Source of the DNA: an uncultured Roseburia sp.
Lineage (GTDB): Bacteria; Bacillota; Clostridia; Lachnospirales; Lachnospiraceae
DNA: 48,490 bases
Reading direction: 5' to 3'
NCBI GenBank assembly: GCA_910587865.1
Contig: CAJUNX010000026.1
Location: 11,108 to 59,597, forward strand
Of this stretch, positions 15,119-23,456 are shown piece by piece; position 1 is the first letter of the stretch; the number at the start of each line of letters is the position of its first letter. A program made the position numbers and the translations under genes. The notes below the pieces were generated by a model, which searched no databases, was not told the DNA's origin, and saw nothing but the letters and a program-made list of their open reading frames with translations.

Positions 15119-15493
15119 TCAATCCTCCTCATACAATAGTGTCAGCAAATTGAGTAATTTATTAAGTGGGATTCCACTTGTGCGGGCTATCTCAATAGCC
15201 TCATTAAATCGTTCCTCTATTTTTTTCTGCTGTTCTTCCAGATAAAAATCCTGGTTTTGCACTGATACATAGCAGCCTTTTCCGGCAGTCGTTTCTATAA
15301 AACCGTCTGTCTGAAGAAGATCGTATGCCTTTTGTACCGTCAAAACACTAATCTGCAGTGATTTTGCAAGAGAACGGATAGAGGGAAGTGCTTCTCCGGC
15401 TTTCAGTTCGCCATTCATAATCTGCGATTTCATTTGTGTTGAAATTTGCTCATACAGAGGGCGACTTGTTTTGTTGCTCACGACAATTTCCAA
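15119..15493 (-). CDS. YtrA-subfamily GntR transcriptional regulator
   Basis: A 124-residue regulator. Residues 10-75 are the GntR winged helix (RPLYEQISTQMKSQIMNGEL, then GEALPSIRSLAKSLQISVLTVQKAYDLLQTDGFIE). A short C-terminal helical dimerisation tail follows, without the large effector domains of other GntR groups. YtrA-type proteins usually repress their own operon with an ABC exporter, as here. The start is TTG 15493 (LEIVVSN is the normal beginning of the group), behind a GGTGGG. Its promoter carries an almost perfect palindrome at the -10 box. Confidence 0.88.
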   Translation of the reverse strand: MEIVVSNKTSRPLYEQISTQMKSQIMNGELKAGEALPSIRSLAKSLQISVLTVQKAYDLLQTDGFIETTAGKGCYVSVQNQDFYLEEQQKKIEERFNEAIEIARTSGIPLNKLLNLLTLLYEED

Positions 15494-15535
15494 ATTCCCA
15501 CCGCCTTTCTGTCCTTGACTGTATCACTTTAACAA

Positions 15536-15568
15536 GTACAGTATAATACAGTACATAGCAGCTGTCAA
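15536..15568 (-). promoter_or_regulatory. Promoter and operator of the GntR/ABC cassette
   Basis: On the minus strand TTGACA (15568-15563), 17 bp, TATACT (15545-15540). Overlapping the -10, 15536-15554 is a near-perfect palindrome, GTAC-n-GTAT-n-ATAC-n-GTAC, a good operator for the GntR protein made from the first gene. Confidence 0.82.
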
Positions 15569-15579
15569 GAGGGGAATAT

Positions 15580-15615
15580 AAAAAAGCAGGCAAACGATTT
15601 GTGTTTATCCTGCTC
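15580..15615 (-). terminator. Terminator of the sensor kinase/response regulator operon
   Basis: On the minus strand AGCAGG pairs with CCTGCT (partly paired loop), followed by six T. It lies 120 bp after the response-regulator stop. The rest of 15616-15735 shows no gene. Confidence 0.6.
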
Positions 15616-15735
15616 TTTACTGCTTATACAATTCAGAATAGCGGGGCTGCTGTCTATCAAATTCCTGTGTGTTTCTTTATGGCACATGCGCTTTCCGTGA
15701 CGGCATCACCCGCGCCAGGTTCGCCTGTGAGGCGG

Positions 15736-17349
15736 TCATCGCACTGTCGGCACAGCCCCCTCTCCCACCGTCCGGTTCCGGTACTCCTTCGGCGTATAAC
15801 CGGTCCTGTCCTTAAATAATCTGGAGAAATAGGAAAAATTGTCATAACCCACATTCTGCGCGATTTCGGAGATGCTGTATGTCCCCTCCCGCAGCATCTG
15901 TGCCGCGCGGTCGATCCTGACCGCCATCTGATAATTGTGAAGTGACTTTCCCGTCTCCTGCTTAAACAGCTTTGAGATCTGATTCAGATTCATATAAGAA
16001 AGGTTTTCGATCTCGTCACGCGTAATATTTCGATTATAGTTCTGTTTGATAAACTGCCTCACACGCTCCGCCACCGTCTGTGATTTTTCGATTCCGTCAA
16101 GATAGACATTTGTCTTGTAAATCACGTATTCCGCAAAACCGAGCGCGCCCGAGACGGATGTCACTGCTTCTCCGAACAGATCGTCATACTCCGTGTCATC
16201 GAACAGCCGGTATGCCTCCGTCTCATTTTTTCTTAAAATCGTCCCGCTCATCTGTACGATCCAGGAGCGGACCTCCCGCAGAAACTGTCCCGACATCGTC
16301 TTCTCTTCCACCCGTCCGGAGAGATATTCCCTGATTTTTGTGACAAGCAGTTCTGTCTGCCGGTTAAAAAACAGCTCCTCCCAGTCCGAAAAATCCGTTT
16401 TCCGCTCCTCGCGTTTCTCCCGGATATACCGGTCATAATCGATCACGCTTTTTCGGTTTGAAATATCGTCGAGCGCAATTTCTTCCAGCTGCTCTAACGC
16501 CTCCTGCGCCCGGGCAATCGGGATATGCTCTCTGTAATAGCAGTTGCTCTCTTTTGCGACATACCTGCACAGACTCTCCAAAAGCGTTGCGCACAGCGCC
16601 CGGAAACTTCCGCCCGCAGCCTGCCCGCCAGCCTTTCTCAAGATAATCGTGAGCGTATGGTTTGCCGTAATCAGAAGTCCCTCCGGCTCATAGCCCGCCG
16701 GCCGGAAAATCTCCTCGGAAATATTTTTAAAAACAAAATCCCTGGTCTCCGTCGTCATACCTTCTACTTTTGACGTCCTTCCGACCTTGACGATGCAGAT
16801 ACAAACCTCATCTTCCGGCGCATATTCAAGTCTCCTGGCCGCAATCTCTTCCGCAATCTCCTGCTCTGTCACCCGCGAAAGACGGTAGAGGTATTTATAC
16901 CAGAAATCTGCTTTATTATTCCACTGTGCGTCCATCCAGTAATGCCCGTAAGTCTCGATCTGCCGTGTTGCCGCAGTTCTCTTCACCTCGTCAATGGCCC
17001 GTTTCAAATGCTCCGTGAAGTCTGCATACCGGATCGGCTTGACATAATAGTCAAAACAGTGCAGCCGCAGCGCCTCCTGCGCATAATTAAAGTCCGCATA
17101 GCTCGTGCAGAAAAGTGTGACGATTCCGGGATGCTGTTCGTTGACCCATTCCAACAGCTTTAACCCCGACCCGTTCGGCATCTCGATATCGGTGATCAGG
17201 ATCTCAATCGTCACCTGATCGAGAAGCTCCCTCGCCTTTCTCGCGTTCGGAGCCGTAAATACCTCGTCAAATCCCAGCCCTTTAAAGTCAATGCCGTCCA
17301 AAAGCCCGCTTAACACATATGGATTATCGTCTACCATCAGTATCTTCAT
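15736..17349 (-). CDS. YesN-type response regulator with AraC DNA-binding domain
   Basis: A 537-residue transcription activator. The receiver domain occupies residues 1-120, with acidic Asp7/Asp8, phospho-acceptor Asp54 in ILITDIEMP and Lys in YYVKPI. A middle region of about 300 residues is variable. The C-terminal 100 residues are an AraC double helix-turn-helix (ITRDEIENLSYMNLNQISKL, then ISEIAQNVGYDNFSYFSRLF and GYTPKEYR). The start is ATG 17349, 1 bp after the kinase stop; the longer ORF has no support. Together with the kinase just upstream it forms a YesM/YesN pair, a type usually driving a neighbouring LplABC sugar transporter. The transporter lies on the same strand 3-9 kb upstream. 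Confidence 0.92.
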   Translation of the reverse strand: MKILMVDDNPYVLSGLLDGIDFKGLGFDEVFTAPNARKARELLDQVTIEILITDIEMPNGSGLKLLEWVNEQHPGIVTLFCTSYADFNYAQEALRLHCFDYYVKPIRYADFTEHLKRAIDEVKRTAATRQIETYGHYWMDAQWNNKADFWYKYLYRLSRVTEQEIAEEIAARRLEYAPEDEVCICIVKVGRTSKVEGMTTETRDFVFKNISEEIFRPAGYEPEGLLITANHTLTIILRKAGGQAAGGSFRALCATLLESLCRYVAKESNCYYREHIPIARAQEALEQLEEIALDDISNRKSVIDYDRYIREKREERKTDFSDWEELFFNRQTELLVTKIREYLSGRVEEKTMSGQFLREVRSWIVQMSGTILRKNETEAYRLFDDTEYDDLFGEAVTSVSGALGFAEYVIYKTNVYLDGIEKSQTVAERVRQFIKQNYNRNITRDEIENLSYMNLNQISKLFKQETGKSLHNYQMAVRIDRAAQMLREGTYSISEIAQNVGYDNFSYFSRLFKDRTGYTPKEYRNRTVGEGAVPTVR

Positions 17350-17350
17350 C

Positions 17351-19045
17351 TCATCCGCTCCCCGGTATTCCCCCGTCAGGGATCCGGATCCGTACATTCG
17401 CCCCCTGACTGTTGTTGCAGAACAGCAGCTCCCAGTTCTCGCCGTAGAGCAGCTTAAGCCGCTGAATCACATTGGAAATTCCGATCTGATATCCGACTCT
17501 TTTGTGCAGCGGCTCACCGCATTTCAGCTTTCTTAACACCTCATCGGAAAATCCAGCGCCGGAATCCTGTATCTCAACTGTCAGCATCCGCTCCTGCTCA
17601 TCACAGTCAATCGACACACAGATCCGTATCTCTTCCTCCTGCTGCCCGTGCTTCACAGAATTCTCTACAAATGTCTGTATCAAAAGCGGCGGTATCACGA
17701 CTCCCTGCAATCCGCACTTTTTCTGAAGAACATACGTCAGCTTCTGTCCCTGCACCTTTCCCATCACACTCATATATTTATCGATCATGTCCAGCTCCTG
17801 CAGCAAGAGGACCTGATCCTTATTTTCAGCAAACAAAATGCGCATATAGTCCGAAATATCGACGCACAGCTCCTGAATATTCTCTTTCTGATTCAGCTGC
17901 GCCATCCCGTAGATGACATTGAGGCAGTTGATAAAAAAATGCGGCCGGATCTGCTGCTGCGCAAATCCCAGTTCCGCCTCCTGCCGTTTTGTCTTCTGCT
18001 CATAATTGTCAAGCTCTAACTTGTGCACCTCGTCGAGCAGATTATTTAACATTCCTGCCACGCTGTCGAGCTCCGCGACATCCTCCGTCACACTGATTCT
18101 GGCAAGGCCGGTATAGGATGTGATCTCATGATAGAAATTCAGAATAGGACGCAGCACTTTTTTTCTCAGATAAACGGAATACAAAATAATGACAGACAGA
18201 ATCATCAGCGATACGGTAATCACCGCCATCTGGAGGATATTGGCATTTTCGTACCACTTCTGCTGAAGCCGGAACACGATGGAAAAATTGCTCTTTTCCC
18301 CCTGCTCCCGGATTGTCAGCTGGTAACTCATATCATCCTCGTCCATATTTTCTATATTTGTAATCAATCCGCGGTCATATCGCTTCGCGCAGACCACCCG
18401 GCCGTCCTCGTCCAGAATCCCTGCCAGATAGCAGGGCGTCATTTTCATCTTCATAATGCTGTTTAAGTATGCATCGGTCTCCACCTTGGTTCCGATATAG
18501 ACATTGGCAAACCGCAGGGAGGTACAGATGTATTTGCCGTCCATGATAAACCATTTTCCATTCTGGGAGAGGGGGATCGCCGCTTCCCTCGTCTGCTGCC
18601 CGATCAGCTCACGAAATTCTGTCTTTTCCGCAAAATCTCCGACGCCGCAATCGATAAACGTCTTCGACCGGGACTCATACAGCCACACATAATATTCGCT
18701 CCCATACACAGAAACCACATTCTGAAGGCGGGATTTGACCTGAGACAGATTTATATTATAATTCAGAAGCTCCCGATAATCCGGGTTCTCGTTTTCCGCC
18801 ATTGCGGCGATCGCCTTCACATTCGAGTCATTCGCCGCAATGTACAAAAGCTCCTGGTTTAACTGACGATACTTATTATCATTAAGCTCGATAAACCGGT
18901 GGATATTTCCCCGAATCGCCTCCTGCTCCCTGTCCAGATAAAACCGCATCAGCCACTGGCCTAACAGGAAACCGATCACTGAAATCATAACCAGCATCCA
19001 GATCATCATCTGAATTGATCTGGTAAATACTGCCTTCTTTTTCAT
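17351..19045 (-). CDS. YesM-type sensor histidine kinase
   Basis: A 564-residue membrane sensor. Transmembrane segments at about 15-32 (MMIWMLVMISVIGFLLG) and 272-292 (MAVITVSLMILSVIILYSVY) flank an extracellular sensor domain of some 240 residues. A HAMP-like linker then leads to the His_kinase region, with phospho-acceptor His369 in QIRPHFFINCLN (the QxxPHFxxN motif of this class). An ATPase domain ends the protein, with the N-box ENSVKHG and the G-box DSGAGFSDEVL. The start is ATG 19045 behind GGGGGAGAG. It probably detects a sugar or a loaded binding protein outside the cell and phosphorylates Asp54 of the adjacent regulator. The ligand is unknown. Confidence 0.92.
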   Translation of the reverse strand: MKKKAVFTRSIQMMIWMLVMISVIGFLLGQWLMRFYLDREQEAIRGNIHRFIELNDNKYRQLNQELLYIAANDSNVKAIAAMAENENPDYRELLNYNINLSQVKSRLQNVVSVYGSEYYVWLYESRSKTFIDCGVGDFAEKTEFRELIGQQTREAAIPLSQNGKWFIMDGKYICTSLRFANVYIGTKVETDAYLNSIMKMKMTPCYLAGILDEDGRVVCAKRYDRGLITNIENMDEDDMSYQLTIREQGEKSNFSIVFRLQQKWYENANILQMAVITVSLMILSVIILYSVYLRKKVLRPILNFYHEITSYTGLARISVTEDVAELDSVAGMLNNLLDEVHKLELDNYEQKTKRQEAELGFAQQQIRPHFFINCLNVIYGMAQLNQKENIQELCVDISDYMRILFAENKDQVLLLQELDMIDKYMSVMGKVQGQKLTYVLQKKCGLQGVVIPPLLIQTFVENSVKHGQQEEEIRICVSIDCDEQERMLTVEIQDSGAGFSDEVLRKLKCGEPLHKRVGYQIGISNVIQRLKLLYGENWELLFCNNSQGANVRIRIPDGGIPGSG

Positions 19046-19071
19046 CTCTCCCCCGTTTTTATTTAAAGTAA

Positions 19072-19272
19072 CGTTCAGCCCGCGCCATTCGCAAAACCGC
19101 GCTGACGGCGTAAATGCCACTGGCATATACGCTGCTCTCCGCCGTTTCGCAGGCTCCAGCGCAAATGCCGTCGGCATATGCGCGGCTCATATACGGGCGC
19201 TCCGCTCATGCATCACAGAATGTGCTCATTCATGCGAGCATGATTCGCCCATTTTACGATACATGGCTGAAC
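19072..19272 (-). repeat. Intergenic palindromic element with dispersed repeat copy B and two 25-nt hairpins
   Basis: This fills most of the 234-bp gap between the carboxylesterase and kinase genes. Outer arms CGTTCAGCC (19072-19080) and GGCTGAAC (19265-19272) are inverted. Inside are two related hairpins, 19108-19132 and 19159-19183, both GCG-Y-AAATGCC-NNN-GGCATAT-R-CGC with 51-bp spacing. Next to them, 19224-19248 is copy B of the dispersed 25-nt palindrome. The same outer arms and core recur at 30131-30200. No gene is seen here. An mRNA-processing or stabilising role in the operon is conceivable. Confidence 0.75.
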
Positions 19273-19279
19273 TTTCAGG

Positions 19280-20806
19280 TCAAAACATCATCGGCGAAAC
19301 ATTCAGGTCATAATGCAGCCTTATAAACGCGTCGTCATACTGATGCCGCACCTCGCACTCCCGGTCAAACACCATGGTGGCCTCGTCATCCTCCGTGCAG
19401 GCCGGCCATTTGGGCAGAAGCTTCGTGTCCGGCTTCCCGGTGCGCACAAACTGCATAAACGCGTCAAAGATCTGATCCCGCAGCCGGTCCGACACGCCCT
19501 CTATGTTAACGACAGGCGCCTTGTCCAGGTTGTGGAAAAAGAAGGGGATGTCGCTGCAGTGCCAGGCCGGCGTCCCGCCGTTGAAGGGGAATTCCAGCGT
19601 AAACAGATACTCGTAGGTACCGGCCGCCCCCGCCTTTGCCCGCTCGTGCACCCATTTTTTCACCTCATACCGGAAGGCCGCGGAATCCGCCGCGTAGATG
19701 TCGCACAGCGGTTTTCCGGGGTAAGCCTGGCGGAAGGCTTCGATTAACTGTCCGCCCTGCGCTTCGCCGAACTGCTCCTTTATGATCCCCGTCATCTCCT
19801 CATCCGTCTTCTGTTCCTCCTTATACTTCGAATGGAAAAACTCGGAATAGGTGGAACCGATCATCACCGGGATCGTCTTCGCATGCTCCGTAAAACCCGC
19901 CTTCACCGGATCCCCGGCGTAATCCTGATTCCGGATCGGGCCAAAGAAGGGGATTCCTTTATCGGAGATCAGCTCACGGTATGCCGTTAAGTATGCCGAT
20001 ACCAGCTCCCGATACGGCACCGTCTCCAGCTTTTCCACCTCATCCTCACCAAATCCCAGGCCGCTTAAGGTCTTTTTTATCACAGGCCGCATGTCGTAAT
20101 CGTGGTCTGTCATCAGCGTTCCCAGGGTTCCGCTCATGATCAGCGCCCTGTGGAACAGGCCGTCGGCCTCCTGCATCTGCAGAAGGGAGATCACCTTGCC
20201 GCCGCCCCCGGACTGCCCGAAGATCGTCACCTGGTCCGCATCCCCGCCGAAGCCGGCGATATTGTTCCGAATCCACCGGAGCGCTGCGATCAGATCAAAT
20301 GTCCCGGCATTACAGGATCGCTCGTATTTCTCCCCAAAACCACGCAGATCCAGAAATCCCAGCACGTTCAGCCGGTGGTTGACCGTGACCACGACGACAT
20401 TGCCCTGTCTGCTCATATTTTCCCCGTCATAGGCATACTGCTCGATGGCGGAACCGGCGAAAAAGCCTCCCCCGTGGAACCACACCACCACCGGCAGCTT
20501 CTGATCCGGCGAAAGGGACGGCGTCCAGATATTTAAGTTCAGGCAGTTCTCGTCCTGAAACCACACTCTGTGAGGCGACATGATGTCACCCGCCGGAGAA
20601 TCCGGGAACATGGTCGGACAGACCGACCCGTAATGAAAGGCATCCCGCACTCCCTCAAAGGCGTCGATCTCCTCCGGCAGTCCGAACCGCTTCGCCTTCG
20701 CGTAGTCCACGCCGCGGAACTGATAAATGCCGTTAAACAGGTATCCCCGAAGAGCTCCCTTGTCCGTGTGTACGATGGGGCCCTCCTTATCACAGTAAAA
20801 TTTCAT
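19280..20806 (-). CDS. Type-B carboxylesterase
   Basis: A 508-residue alpha/beta hydrolase of the carboxylesterase/para-nitrobenzyl-esterase family. The oxyanion loop is WFHGGGFFAGSA (about 109-120), the nucleophile elbow is FGQSGGG with Ser199 (in place of the common GESAG), and family blocks ENCLNLNIWTP, VNHRLNVLGFL and RWIRNNIAGFGGD are all present. A late His in the PAWHCSDIPFFFHN segment is the probable catalytic base. There is no signal peptide, so it acts in the cytoplasm. AGGAGG precedes the ATG, and the gene follows another esterase by 15 bp in the transporter operon. It probably removes acyl or aryl groups from imported oligosaccharides; the substrate is inferred only. Confidence 0.9.
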   Translation of the reverse strand: MKFYCDKEGPIVHTDKGALRGYLFNGIYQFRGVDYAKAKRFGLPEEIDAFEGVRDAFHYGSVCPTMFPDSPAGDIMSPHRVWFQDENCLNLNIWTPSLSPDQKLPVVVWFHGGGFFAGSAIEQYAYDGENMSRQGNVVVVTVNHRLNVLGFLDLRGFGEKYERSCNAGTFDLIAALRWIRNNIAGFGGDADQVTIFGQSGGGGKVISLLQMQEADGLFHRALIMSGTLGTLMTDHDYDMRPVIKKTLSGLGFGEDEVEKLETVPYRELVSAYLTAYRELISDKGIPFFGPIRNQDYAGDPVKAGFTEHAKTIPVMIGSTYSEFFHSKYKEEQKTDEEMTGIIKEQFGEAQGGQLIEAFRQAYPGKPLCDIYAADSAAFRYEVKKWVHERAKAGAAGTYEYLFTLEFPFNGGTPAWHCSDIPFFFHNLDKAPVVNIEGVSDRLRDQIFDAFMQFVRTGKPDTKLLPKWPACTEDDEATMVFDRECEVRHQYDDAFIRLHYDLNVSPMMF

Positions 20807-20821
20807 TTGTCATTCCTCCTG

Positions 20822-21619
20822 TCAGATCTTCCGCTTTCCAAGGGTATAGAAATCATCTGTCCTTGGAAGCCAGTCCATAAACTGCTCCACCAGCCGGTTC
20901 CAGAGACGCCACTCATGGGCATACCCGGAAACCGGCACCCAGGTCACATCCTGCCCGCCTTCCTTTAATATCTGCGCGGACTTCTCACAGCCGTCAAAGA
21001 GCGGATCCAGGTCGCCGCAGCCCATAAAGATCTTCATATTCTTTATCCCTTTTTCCGTGAGGCGCTTCGCCAGCACCATGGGATCATACTCCGGGTCCCA
21101 GCCATCCGCCTCGGTGGGCGGCAGATACAGCCCGGCGGAAAACGCACCGATGGCCCTGTATTTCTCCGGATTCCTAAGACCGTGCACCAAAGTTCCCATG
21201 GCTCCCATGGACAGGCCGGCCAGGTACGTATCCTCCGGGCGTCTGGAAACCGGGAATATCCCGCAGATAAAGTCCGGCAGCTCATTCTCGATAAAGTCGT
21301 AGAAGAGATCCCCCATAAAGGAATTTTCCCCGTGGTTGACATACATTTTGTTTTCCCCGGAAATCATGACCACCGCGAGATTGCGCTCCTCCGCATACAG
21401 TTCGACGTCTGTATATGCATTCCAGGTTCCATGGTCATTCCCCACCCCGTGCAGCAGATACAGCACCGGATATTTTTCCTCCTTCGTGTGCTTCGGGATC
21501 ACACCCTTCACATTCCCGTCCCCGCACGCCTCAGGGAAGGTCACCGACGGCAGCACCACCGTGATGTCCACCGCACGCTTTAAGGTGTACGAAATAAAGT
21601 TACAGATTAATTTTGCCAT
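20822..21619 (-). CDS. Esterase of the EstA/esterase D (PF00756-like) family
   Basis: A 265-residue cytoplasmic serine esterase. It shows PVLYLLHGVGNDHGTW (oxyanion region, about 51-66), nucleophile Ser137 in AGLSMGAMG, a probable acid Asp in GCGDLDPLFDG and catalytic His in GYAHEWRLWN. These blocks match tributyrin/acetyl esterases and acetyl-xylan or feruloyl esterase relatives of the esterase D fold. The start is well placed behind GGAGGAGAG. It is the middle of three esterase genes lying in tandem downstream of the transporter. A closely related esterase lies immediately upstream. Removal of acetyl or feruloyl decorations from imported xylan fragments is the likely job, but specificity cannot be read. 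Confidence 0.88.
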   Translation of the reverse strand: MAKLICNFISYTLKRAVDITVVLPSVTFPEACGDGNVKGVIPKHTKEEKYPVLYLLHGVGNDHGTWNAYTDVELYAEERNLAVVMISGENKMYVNHGENSFMGDLFYDFIENELPDFICGIFPVSRRPEDTYLAGLSMGAMGTLVHGLRNPEKYRAIGAFSAGLYLPPTEADGWDPEYDPMVLAKRLTEKGIKNMKIFMGCGDLDPLFDGCEKSAQILKEGGQDVTWVPVSGYAHEWRLWNRLVEQFMDWLPRTDDFYTLGKRKI

Positions 21620-21660
21620 TCTTCTCTCCTCCTTTTCTGTATTCCCTTCTCACGGTCTCT

Positions 21661-22521
21661 TTATGCTTCATCCGGATAAATGGCCGCATGCCGGATCGGA
21701 AGCCATTCCTTTAACGCGATCCGAAGGCTCTCATCCCACAGATCCCACTCGTGGCCCATGCCCTTTACCACCTCGAATTTTGTCTCATATCCAAAGGAGC
21801 GCAGATCCTCCTCGGCCTTCTGCGCGCGGTAATAGGCGTGATCGCAGTCTCCCACCCGGAAAAATAGTTTCGGAAGCTCTTTTCCCTCCTCCGCGTTTTT
21901 CTTTGCGATGGCATACACATCGTTCACCGTGCCCTCGACAAAAGACGGATCCTGGAATTTATCCCCCACCGAACTGAAAGGTGGTTTGTTTATCTTTGCC
22001 GTCAGGTCAAAGACACCGTCCTTCGCCGGCACAAAGGTCGGCACCCCCGGCCGGAAGGTTGCCCCGGACATCAGAAGCGCCGCCGCATACCGGTCCGGGT
22101 GATTGATGGCGATCTTCATGGCCCCGTGGGAACCCATGGACAGGCCGCCTACAAACGTATCCTCCCGTCTGTCCGAGATCGGGAACATCGCCTGACAAAC
22201 CTTCGGCAGCTCCTCCGTGAGATAGGTATAATAATTCCCGTGCTCCGGGTCATCCGTATAACATGCATTATAATCGCAGGGCATGATCACCGCAATCTTA
22301 TTTACATCCGCATAGCGGACAATATTGCTGAAATGAATAAAATCGCTGTCATCCCCGCTGCCGCCGTGCAAAAGGTAGAGCACCTGAAATTTCATTCCCG
22401 GCACATAAACCTCTTTTCTCCCGCCGTACATGTCCGCAAAGCTGAAGGAGGGCAGACAGATGGAGACATTTGTCTGCATTCCCAGCTCCTGAGACAGAAA
22501 ATTAAACCGAATTACTCCCAT
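21661..22521 (-). CDS. Esterase, paralog of the downstream EstA-like enzyme
   Basis: A 286-residue alpha/beta hydrolase of the same family as the next gene. The order of blocks is the same: VLYLLHGGSGDDSDF (about 47-61), Ser128 in GGLSMGSHG, the acid in FFRVGDCDHAYYRA and His in GMGHEWDLWDE. Identity between the two is only moderate, so they probably differ in substrate. There is no signal peptide. AAAGGAG precedes the ATG, and the gene starts 33 bp after the second permease, so it belongs to the transporter transcript. Three esterases in one locus point to heavily acylated substrates. Confidence 0.88.
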   Translation of the reverse strand: MGVIRFNFLSQELGMQTNVSICLPSFSFADMYGGRKEVYVPGMKFQVLYLLHGGSGDDSDFIHFSNIVRYADVNKIAVIMPCDYNACYTDDPEHGNYYTYLTEELPKVCQAMFPISDRREDTFVGGLSMGSHGAMKIAINHPDRYAAALLMSGATFRPGVPTFVPAKDGVFDLTAKINKPPFSSVGDKFQDPSFVEGTVNDVYAIAKKNAEEGKELPKLFFRVGDCDHAYYRAQKAEEDLRSFGYETKFEVVKGMGHEWDLWDESLRIALKEWLPIRHAAIYPDEA

Positions 22522-22553
22522 ATTTTTTCTCCTTTCCGTCGCGAAGTATACTG

Positions 22554-23444
22554 TTATCCCTTCACCGCCCCCAGCGCGATCCCTTCCGCAAAGTATTTCT
22601 GCAGGAACGGGTAGATCACCAGAATCGGAAGCAGCGCCACAAAGGCGATGGCCATCCGGATCGATATCTGCGGCACCCGCATGGCCGCCCCGGAGGAGGC
22701 CGTCACGGCATTCGCCTGAATCGCCTGGATATCCTGAATCATTTTGTTTAACAGCACCTGGATGCTGTAAAGCTTCGGGTCCGTCAGGTAATAAAGGCCG
22801 TTAGTCCAGTCGTTCCAGTATGCCAGCCCCGAGAACAGCCCCATGGTCACCAGGATCGGCTTGCCCAGTGGCAGCGCCACCCGCAGATACCGGATCAGAT
22901 GGCCCCCGCCGTCGATCTCCGCCGCTTCGTACAGCGATTCCGGGATGGAATTCATCATGTAGGTCCGGATCAGAATCACATTCATGGGGCTTAAGAGCAG
23001 GTTTGGAACCAGCAGCGCCCAGACCGTATTCTTGATGTGAAAGGTGCTGGTCCACATGATATAGGACGGCACCAGTCCCCCGCTAAAGAGCATCGTGAAA
23101 AAAATCACAAAGTTAAAGATGCTTCGTCCCGGCAGCTTCCGGTCCGAGAGGGCGTAGGCCATCATGGAGGACAGAATCACATTGCAGACCGTCCCCACCG
23201 CCGTCACCAGAATCGTCATCCCGTATGCCCGAAATACCGTCCCCCGGTTCAGCCAGATATAGCGGTATCCCTCCAGGCTGAATTCGGACGGGAAAAAGGA
23301 ATACCCGTTCACGATCAGGGACGCCTCCGACGAGACCGAGGAAATAAACAGCAGGATCAGCGGGACGATAATGATGATGGCTGTGACTGCCAGAATCAGA
23401 TTAATCAGAATCTGATATCCGTAAAATTTCCTTGATTTTATCAT
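22554..23444 (-). CDS. Carbohydrate ABC transporter permease (LplC/MalG type)
   Basis: A 296-residue inner-membrane permease with six predicted membrane segments (first LINLILAVTAIIIIVPLILLFI). The binding-protein-dependent EAA loop is EAAEIDGGGHLIRYLRVALPLGKP, about residues 190-213, where it docks the ATPase. The C-terminal FLQKYFAEGIALGAVKG is diagnostic of the LplC family. It works with the LplB-type permease 12 bp upstream and the binding protein beyond. No ATPase gene is in the locus; such transporters usually share a general MsiK-like ATPase encoded elsewhere. The start has GGAGGG in front. Confidence 0.93.
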   Translation of the reverse strand: MIKSRKFYGYQILINLILAVTAIIIIVPLILLFISSVSSEASLIVNGYSFFPSEFSLEGYRYIWLNRGTVFRAYGMTILVTAVGTVCNVILSSMMAYALSDRKLPGRSIFNFVIFFTMLFSGGLVPSYIMWTSTFHIKNTVWALLVPNLLLSPMNVILIRTYMMNSIPESLYEAAEIDGGGHLIRYLRVALPLGKPILVTMGLFSGLAYWNDWTNGLYYLTDPKLYSIQVLLNKMIQDIQAIQANAVTASSGAAMRVPQISIRMAIAFVALLPILVIYPFLQKYFAEGIALGAVKG

Positions 23445-23456
23445 AACACCCTCCTG

